Origin: Stygiolobus caldivivus
Lineage (GTDB): Archaea > Thermoproteota > Thermoprotei_A > Sulfolobales > Sulfolobaceae
DNA: 64,000 nucleotides
NCBI RefSeq assembly: GCF_019704315.1
Contig: NZ_AP024597.1
Coordinates: 248,001 to 312,000 of the forward strand
Direction of reading: 5' to 3'
The notes under the pieces were generated by a model. That model worked only from the letters and a program-made list of their open reading frames with translations, did no database searches and was not told the DNA's origin. Positions 58,582 through 64,000 of this stretch are shown here, piece by piece (the stretch's first letter is position 1; the number at the start of each line of letters is the position of its first letter). The position numbers and the translations under genes were made by a program.

Positions 58582-59118
58582 GTGAAAACCATTGAAGAGC
58601 TGAAGGAAAAGTACGGCTTAACTGATGAGGAAATAGACTATGCATTAGATAAGGCTAAAGGTATAATTTTGGGATTTGCAATGGAATTGAGAGCGATAAA
58701 AGTTCTAGAAGATATGAGTTTCACTAATGTAAAGTATGTAGACCTACCTACCCACGATATTGAAGCAGAGAAGTCAGGGAACAAGTACTATATTGAAGTC
58801 AAAGCCTCGAAAAAGTCTCCAACTAGAGAATATTCCGCTTACAAGTTAGCAATGATAGCCATGCTTGAAGGGACACACCTAACACTTGTAATGCAACCTA
58901 CACCTCAACTTTACACTACCGAAGAAATATTAAGTGAGCCTAAAAGGGTGTTGCTTCACTTCTTCCAGTATGCATATAGGGGAGATATTGAGGGATTAAA
59001 AAGCCTTATGAACAGCGAGAAGACTAAACTAATCCTTTCTACATACGACAAAGTTATAAGGAGTTATTCTAGTAAATATAGCTCAGATAGTTTAGAGTTT
59101 ATTAAGTCCCTCTTTTAA
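58582..59118 (+). CDS. Putative PD-(D/E)xK nuclease-like protein
   Basis: 178 residues. A helix (GFAMELRAIKVLEDMSF, with a conserved-looking Glu) precedes PTHDIEAE...YYIEVKAS, which fits the D-x(n)-ExK catalytic core of the restriction-like nuclease fold. A following helix-strand reads SAYKLAMIAMLEGTHLTLVMQP. The gene starts at GTG 58582 in a leaderless setting. The 3' end overlaps the convergent KH-domain gene by 27 bp. A DNA or RNA processing role is inferred. Confidence 0.6.
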   Translation: MKTIEELKEKYGLTDEEIDYALDKAKGIILGFAMELRAIKVLEDMSFTNVKYVDLPTHDIEAEKSGNKYYIEVKASKKSPTREYSAYKLAMIAMLEGTHLTLVMQPTPQLYTTEEILSEPKRVLLHFFQYAYRGDIEGLKSLMNSEKTKLILSTYDKVIRSYSSKYSSDSLEFIKSLF

Positions 59119-59637
59119 CCCTTTCGAGCCGGCAAAAGACATCGCTCTTTCCGCCTCATCTAGGTACTTATACACAGTATTGTGTTCTTTTCCCTTTAAT
59201 AGCAATTCTATTGCCCTTTTTGCAATGGACATCTGTTCTACATTACCTAAAAGAGCTACTATGTGATCCCCTACTAGGATCTGGACTCCCGTGTATTCTT
59301 GGATTATTTTCTTGGCTTTTCCCTTCTCGCCAATTATTCTCCCTTTTATCCTCCTTAAAGAGTCTACACTATTAGAGAAGTCCTTTAGTTCTATCACTTC
59401 TAATACATAGTCGTCCGACATAAGTTTCATAGCATCGTCTACGCTAAACCCCAAGCCTATCGCATTTATTACAGACTTCACTTTCATTGCATCATAAGCG
59501 TTCCCTTGCTTAGGTGTAACCTTAATAGACTTGGTCTTTTCATCTAGTTCTATCGTAGTGTTGCTCACTTCTTCTAACCTAGGTATTAACTCCTTTATTA
59601 TGTGGAGCTTATCATCTGGGACTGTCGTGTACATCAT
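59092..59637 (-). CDS. KH-domain RNA-binding protein (Dim2/Pno1 type)
   Basis: 181 residues with two KH domains; the second has the GxxG loop in RIKGRIIGEKGKAKKIIQEYTG (about 93-114). Archaeal Dim2 helps assemble the 30S subunit near the 16S 3' end. It is the last gene of the aIF1A-RIO1-KH operon, overlapping RIO1 by 26 bp. Confidence 0.9.
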   Translation of the reverse strand: MMYTTVPDDKLHIIKELIPRLEEVSNTTIELDEKTKSIKVTPKQGNAYDAMKVKSVINAIGLGFSVDDAMKLMSDDYVLEVIELKDFSNSVDSLRRIKGRIIGEKGKAKKIIQEYTGVQILVGDHIVALLGNVEQMSIAKRAIELLLKGKEHNTVYKYLDEAERAMSFAGSKGLKEGLNKL

Positions 59638-60403
59638 CGCTGTTCACATTACTGATCTTCAGCCTGCTTAATATATCCTCTACTAACTCTACACTTATAT
59701 TGTGGTCTTCAAAAAACCTGTTGATATTTTCTATATCTCTCTTAAGGAGCTCTAAGGCGTTAGGGTGCTGGAGGTCTACCGACTGGCTAACGTCAATTAT
59801 ATAAGGCTTTTCATCCCACACCATTATGTTATACTCGCTCAAGTCACCATGAACTAGGTGAGCAATATTGACCATCTTCTCTAGTTCTCCTATGACCTTA
59901 CGGTACAAGTCTTCATTGATCTCCTCTTCTGAGAGCTCTTTCAACAGAGGTGCCCTAATCCCGTCTTGGCCTATAAAATCCATGACTAAAATGTTCCTAT
60001 AGACAAAAATTGGTCTTGGAGAAGATACTCCAGCTTCATACAACCTAACTAGGTTTTTGTATTCTTTCCTTGCCCAAGTCTCTATTAACTGAAATGTAGT
60101 TTTAATTTTTACGTCTTTAAAGCGTGGGTCTCCTATAGTATACTTTTCTAATGCTCTTTTGCTAGCAGCTGTAGTAACATAATATATCTTTACAGCGTAC
60201 CAAGTCCCATCCTTTGTAAGGGCAGGGTATATCTTAGCTTCCTTACCAGAAGAAATAGCACCATAATATTCTTTTATTTGTAATTTTCTTGCTAATTGAA
60301 TTAATGAGAGGTAAGTGCGCGAGTCTATCGTTGAATCTACTACTTTAAAAAGATCCTCGTCTTTTATCCTCTTCTCTTCTTTCCTTCTCTTTCCATCTAT
60401 CAA
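59612..60403 (-). CDS. rio1: RIO1-type serine protein kinase
   Basis: 263 residues. ATP loop SSGKEAKIYPAL, Lys in YAVKIYYV, hinge around VMDFIGQDGIRAP, catalytic VHGDLSEYNIMV (about 186-197) and metal Asp in YIIDVSQSVDLQHP. RIO1 releases factors from the maturing small ribosomal subunit. Operon with aIF1A upstream and KH downstream. Confidence 0.94.
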   Translation of the reverse strand: MIDGKRRKEEKRIKDEDLFKVVDSTIDSRTYLSLIQLARKLQIKEYYGAISSGKEAKIYPALTKDGTWYAVKIYYVTTAASKRALEKYTIGDPRFKDVKIKTTFQLIETWARKEYKNLVRLYEAGVSSPRPIFVYRNILVMDFIGQDGIRAPLLKELSEEEINEDLYRKVIGELEKMVNIAHLVHGDLSEYNIMVWDEKPYIIDVSQSVDLQHPNALELLKRDIENINRFFEDHNISVELVEDILSRLKISNVNSDDVHDSPR

Positions 60404-60407
60404 ACCA

Positions 60408-60734
60408 TTATCCTCTCAATTGCTCAATAATATCTGCACTAACTACTTTTTCCTCAATAAGCCTTCTAACCTCACTCTCCTCATAGCGATAAACAATATC
60501 ACATTTATTAGGTTGAAAATCCCACGGTGCGGCTAACACTACGTCGCCTTCCCTTATCCACATCTTCTTCTTCATCTTTCCCGGTATTCTTCCCAATCTC
60601 TCTTTACCATCTAAACATAAAACCTGGATGTGCTCAGCACCGAGCATCCTTTTAACTACGCATAATACTTCTCCTTCTTCAGGCTTTGGGACCTCTCTGG
60701 TAGGTTGCGGCGATGTTGATTTCTTTTTAGCCAA
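60408..60734 (-). CDS. Translation initiation factor aIF1A
   Basis: 108 residues with the S1-like OB fold: [43 protein letters not shown] and VVLAAPWDF. It promotes correct start-codon choice on the 30S subunit. First gene of the aIF1A-RIO1-KH operon, 4 bp before RIO1. Confidence 0.95.
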   Translation of the reverse strand: MAKKKSTSPQPTREVPKPEEGEVLCVVKRMLGAEHIQVLCLDGKERLGRIPGKMKKKMWIREGDVVLAAPWDFQPNKCDIVYRYEESEVRRLIEEKVVSADIIEQLRG

Positions 60735-60777
60735 TCAGTTAATCACCACCATATCATTTACAGCATACCCTTTAAAG

Positions 60778-61965
60778 TTATAGAGGTCTTAATAACTCGA
60801 TTGCAATTGCGGTAGAACCGCCTGTACCGTGACATATACTTGCTATCCCTCTCTTCCCGTCCATTTTAGACAATACGTTAATCAATGTAGTTATAATCCT
60901 AGCACCGCTAGCTCCTATAGGATGGCCTAAAGCAATAGCTCCTCCAAACACGTTTATCTTGTCGTACGGTACTCCTAGATACCTATTATATAGGGCGTTG
61001 TTAACAGCGAAAGCCTCATTATTCTCAAAGTAATCGAACTGAGAAATGTCCATGTTCAACTTCTGCAGGAGTTTCTTTACAGCAAATACGGGGGCCTCAG
61101 TGAACCTCCAACTCTCAATCCCTACCCAACTATACCCTATTATCTTTGCTAAAGGTTCAACTTTATACTCCTTAACAGCCTTTTCGCTCATTAAAACCAG
61201 TGCTGAAGCACCATCACTTATCTGAGACGAATTTCCAGCCGTGTGAAAACCATCGGGGGTAAAAGCCGGCTTCAACTGAGACAGTTTCTCAACAGAAGTG
61301 TCTTTCCTAATACCTTCGTCTTGTGTTACCTCCTTACCGTCTACAGTAACTTTGACTATTTCGTCCTTAAAATACCCTTTATCAGTAGCCATTGCAGCTC
61401 TCTTATGGCTTTCATAAGCGATTTCGTCCAACTCTCTCCTTGTAAAGTTATGGGCTTTAGCGACCATGTCTGCCTCTTGACCCATAAGTTTCATATTAAA
61501 AGGGTCCGTAAGTCCATCCATTAACATTGTGTCAATGAATGAAAGCTGTTTACCTAAGAGCATTTTAACTCCCCATCTAGCTTCACTTTTTATTGCTAGC
61601 ATAGCTTGGCTCATGCTTTCCATTCCCCCCGCTACAATTATATCTGCATCTCCGCTTTTGATCATCTGGGCTGCGTTAATTGTGCTTATCATACCTGACG
61701 AACACACCATGTCTACACAATACCCTTCTATTTCCATTGGGATCCCTGCTTTAACTGCTGCTTGTCTAGCTAGGTCTTGTCCGTGTCCTGCCCTCAATAT
61801 ATTACCCATAATTGTTATGTCAACTTTGTTCGGTTCTACATTAGCCCTTTTCAACGCTTCTCTTATCGCTATCGCACCTAATTCTACTGGAGGAAGGTCT
61901 TTATAAGCTCCTCCAAATTTACCTATTGGTGTCCTTACCGCCGAAACTATGTAAACATCTGACAT
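60778..61965 (-). CDS. Acetyl-CoA acetyltransferase (thiolase)
   Basis: 395 residues. Nucleophile Cys in DMVCSSGMIS (about residue 88), NEAFAVNN, then the His motif ALGHPIGASGARI and the final CHGTGGSTAIAIE. All catalytic residues of a biosynthetic/degradative thiolase are present. It joins two acetyl-CoA (first step toward mevalonate) or cleaves acetoacetyl-CoA. The usual DUF35 partner and HMG-CoA synthase genes are not adjacent. Confidence 0.9.
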   Translation of the reverse strand: MSDVYIVSAVRTPIGKFGGAYKDLPPVELGAIAIREALKRANVEPNKVDITIMGNILRAGHGQDLARQAAVKAGIPMEIEGYCVDMVCSSGMISTINAAQMIKSGDADIIVAGGMESMSQAMLAIKSEARWGVKMLLGKQLSFIDTMLMDGLTDPFNMKLMGQEADMVAKAHNFTRRELDEIAYESHKRAAMATDKGYFKDEIVKVTVDGKEVTQDEGIRKDTSVEKLSQLKPAFTPDGFHTAGNSSQISDGASALVLMSEKAVKEYKVEPLAKIIGYSWVGIESWRFTEAPVFAVKKLLQKLNMDISQFDYFENNEAFAVNNALYNRYLGVPYDKINVFGGAIALGHPIGASGARIITTLINVLSKMDGKRGIASICHGTGGSTAIAIELLRPL

Positions 61966-62014
61966 ACAAAGACAATATGTTTAAAGTAGTTTAAATTTTT
62001 TAAAACTTAACTTA

Positions 62015-63301
62015 TCATAGCATACTATTTCTTACAACTTGCGGATAAAGGAGGTGCCCCCTTAGGTCAAAGAACGACGCCTCAGTTACTTTAACGTCTA
62101 CTCTCTTACCTAACTCTACGCTATCCCTAATAACTACTGGGATATAGTTTAACGTCCTACCTATCACTGAGCCTTTCCTACCCATTTCGGTAGTTATCAC
62201 ATTAGAAATTGAACCCACATACTCTTTATGAACCTCATAGGCTAACTCTTCATATAACTTATTGGCCTCCTGCATCCTAGCCTTTTTTACCGGGTCTGGT
62301 ACTTGTTTCATCGACGCACTCCTAGTATTTGGCCTTATAGAATACATAGCCAAATGAATCCTCTCAAATTTTAGTTCCCTCATAAGTTGTAACGTGTTAT
62401 TAAATGCCTCTTCGTCCTCCCCCGGGTGGCCCACAATTATATCAGTAGTCACATTTATTACCGGTATTTTACTCCTAATCTCCATCACCATTTCCTTATA
62501 TTCGTCTACACTGTACTTCCTATTCATGAGCCTTAGAACACGGTCGTCTCCACTTTGGACCGGTAAATGAATGAACTTAAACACCTTGTTGTTTTTAAGG
62601 ACTTCTATTAACTCGTCAAGGCTCCTCATGGCTTGTTCAGGTGTCATCATACCTATCCTTATCATGAAGTCCCCTTCTATCTCAACGACCTTATTCACTA
62701 AGTCGGACAGTCTTATACCCCCTAAATCAAGACCATAAGCCGCTGAGTCTTGGGCCGTAAGCTCTACCTCCACAGCACCCTTCTTAACTGCTTCTCTTAC
62801 AGCCTCTACGATTAAGTGAGGAGGATAGCTCCTAAGTTTCCTCCTTGCTAGTTTAGTTATACAGAAACTGCAATCTCCAGCACAGCCGTCAGCTATTGGG
62901 ATTATAGCAATTCTACCTTCAAATACCTTGGGAGTGAATAGTGGCTTCTCCCCTTCTAAGTATATTTTTCTCTCTTTAGATTCAACTACTTCAGTTATTT
63001 TCTCTACGGTCTGAGGTCCTAGGAGAGACGCTTCTGGGGCTATTGACATAACTGTTGCGGGTTCGGCTCCGGCTAAACAGCCTGCTACTACTAACTTTTT
63101 ATTAGATTTTTTAAGTTCCCTAATTCGCTGTTTCATCCTCTCTTCCGTTTCTAACCTCACAGCACAAGTATTGAGGACGATTACATCAGCATCCTCAGCG
63201 TCTTTTACTATTTCATGGCCCCTTTCGCTTAACATACTCATCATTATATATGTGTCCCCCTTATTCAGAGCACATCCATAAGTCTCAATGTAAACCCTCA
63301 C
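62015..63301 (-). CDS. tRNA N6-threonylcarbamoyladenosine methylthiotransferase
   Basis: 428 residues. The N-terminal MTTase domain has three Cys (YGCALNKGD, NTCAVRLETEERM, VAGCLAG); the radical-SAM core has DGCAGDCSFCITKLARRKLRS (CxxxCxxC), and a C-terminal TRAM domain follows. Archaeal members of this e-MtaB/CDKAL1 group convert t6A37 to ms2t6A37 in tRNA. Divergent from aIF2-beta. Confidence 0.92.
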   Translation of the reverse strand: MRVYIETYGCALNKGDTYIMMSMLSERGHEIVKDAEDADVIVLNTCAVRLETEERMKQRIRELKKSNKKLVVAGCLAGAEPATVMSIAPEASLLGPQTVEKITEVVESKERKIYLEGEKPLFTPKVFEGRIAIIPIADGCAGDCSFCITKLARRKLRSYPPHLIVEAVREAVKKGAVEVELTAQDSAAYGLDLGGIRLSDLVNKVVEIEGDFMIRIGMMTPEQAMRSLDELIEVLKNNKVFKFIHLPVQSGDDRVLRLMNRKYSVDEYKEMVMEIRSKIPVINVTTDIIVGHPGEDEEAFNNTLQLMRELKFERIHLAMYSIRPNTRSASMKQVPDPVKKARMQEANKLYEELAYEVHKEYVGSISNVITTEMGRKGSVIGRTLNYIPVVIRDSVELGKRVDVKVTEASFFDLRGHLLYPQVVRNSML

Positions 63302-63346
63302 TCTTAATCACAAGTAATATAAACCTTAGAGTTCTTAAGATTACTT

Positions 63347-63775
63347 GTGGATTCACATCAGACAGGTAAAGAGTATGAGGCTCTGCTAGATAGATTATAC
63401 AAGAAATTGCCAGAAAAAGACATGAGCGTTAGCGGGCAAACTCTACCTAACTTAATAATCTTACATATAGGTACTACTACTATAATTAGGAATTTCTCTG
63501 AGTATTGTGATAGGATAAGGAGGGATAATAAGATCTGTATGAGGTATCTGCTTAAGGAATTGGGTGCCCCAGGCTCAATAAACGAAAACGGTCAACTCGT
63601 AATACAAGGAAAATTCGCTTCAGCAGTAGTGAGCGCACTTATGGATAGGTTCTTAAGAAGTTATGTCCAGTGCAGTACGTGTAAGAGTTTAGATACGGTG
63701 CTCAAAATAGACAAGAAGATATGGTATATCTCTTGCCTCGCTTGCGGTGCCCAAACGCCGGTGAAACCTATATGA
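63347..63775 (+). CDS. Translation initiation factor aIF2 subunit beta
   Basis: 142 residues. N-terminal helix, central alpha/beta domain (TTTIIRNFSEYCDRIRRDNKICMRYLLKELG), and C-terminal zinc ribbon YVQCSTCKSLDTVL...WYISCLACGAQTPV. It is part of the aIF2 complex that brings initiator tRNA to the ribosome. GTG start at 63347. It overlaps the DUF424 gene by ATGA. Confidence 0.95.
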   Translation: MDSHQTGKEYEALLDRLYKKLPEKDMSVSGQTLPNLIILHIGTTTIIRNFSEYCDRIRRDNKICMRYLLKELGAPGSINENGQLVIQGKFASAVVSALMDRFLRSYVQCSTCKSLDTVLKIDKKIWYISCLACGAQTPVKPI

Positions 63776-64000
63776 AAAGAGTTATTTTAAACGTGATAAG
63801 GGAGCAAGGTTATGTTTTTGTAAATGTTTGTGAACCGGATTTATTAGGCAAGGTCTTTAAAAAAGGAGATATTTCCCTTGCAGTAAACAGGGAGTTCTAT
63901 GCTGGAGAAGAGGTAAGCCTAGACTTTGCATTTACTCTGTTTGAAGAAGCCAATGTAGTAAGCCTGGTAGGCAGGGAAATTGTAGATGAGGCAATTAAAA
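63772..64000 (+). CDS. DUF424 family protein, cut by the window end
   Basis: The first 76 codons are present: KRVILNVIREQGYVFVNVCE, then DLLGKVFKKGDISLAVNREFY, and ANVVSLVGREIVDEAI, matching the archaeal DUF424 pattern (total usually about 95-100 residues). It overlaps aIF2-beta by 4 bp, so it is translated with a translation factor; its function is unknown. The 3' end lies outside the window. Confidence 0.82.
   Translation, partial: MKRVILNVIREQGYVFVNVCEPDLLGKVFKKGDISLAVNREFYAGEEVSLDFAFTLFEEANVVSLVGREIVDEAIK

Overview
The window is a 64 kb piece of a crenarchaeal chromosome, almost certainly from the order Sulfolobales. The evidence is a Sulfolobus-type SSB with a basic/acidic tail, the sdhA-sdhB-CCG-sdhF succinate dehydrogenase cluster, a DoxB-like terminal oxidase, a secreted tetrathionate hydrolase, archaeal translation factors (aIF1A, aIF2-beta, aRF1), tRNA genes with short introns after position 37, archaeal lipid genes, and many leaderless genes whose TATA box lies about 26 bp before the start codon. 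The coding sequence is moderately AT-rich and uses AGA/AGG for arginine. I cannot fix the genus from sequence alone; an aerobic, acidophilic, sulfur-oxidising member is the natural reading. There is no rRNA and no CRISPR array.

Layout. 1-24 kb is a transport and accessory region with long intergenic stretches: a NifX-like protein, two MFS transporters, an HTH/beta-repeat regulator, tRNA-Leu, a membrane protein, tetH, an S9 peptidase, an MBL hydrolase, tRNA-Tyr, a DUF3311 + sodium/solute symporter pair, a small ribbon-helix-helix/aspartic-protease pair, the wreck of an insertion sequence with inverted ends, a carbohydrate-type ABC transporter with a fused permease, and an APC permease. 24-32 kb holds a second NifX-like protein, an Rdx/SelW-like protein, the DoxB-like oxidase, an enoyl-CoA hydratase, an ABC-2 exporter, and a HypE-like - CobY-like - DUF1614 run. 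32-45 kb has aRF1 (with a frame problem at its 5' end), a phosphoribosyltransferase, MTA phosphorylase, a GGPP synthase, an ATP-grasp ligase that seems to start with ATT, an Lrp regulator, two geranylgeranyl-reductase-family flavoproteins, DUF2070 and a HAD phosphatase. 45-52 kb carries succinate dehydrogenase and a MoxR/VWA pair. 52-64 kb is core housekeeping: ssb, a PqqD-like protein, moeA, thrB, a trans-sulfuration enzyme, DUF1152, the aIF1A-RIO1-KH operon, a thiolase, a tRNA methylthiotransferase, aIF2-beta and the start of a DUF424 gene.

How the genes fit together. Tetrathionate hydrolase outside the cell and a DoxB-like oxidase in the membrane fit sulfur-compound oxidation coupled to oxygen. 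Succinate dehydrogenase feeds the same quinone pool. GGPP synthase and the geranylgeranyl reductases make and saturate the isoprenoid chains of the membrane lipids. The carbohydrate ABC transporter, symporter and APC permease point to mixotrophy.

Most worth checking: (1) aRF1 lacks an in-frame start, and the break sits at CTT TGA C, the same shift site used by bacterial prfB; (2) an unannotated candidate H/ACA-like RNA with a textbook kink-turn at 49282-49353; (3) two genes that seem to start at non-canonical codons; (4) an RHH/clan-AA-protease pair behind three tandem 9-bp repeats; (5) a decayed 0.8-kb IS and a roughly 140-bp MITE-like relative.
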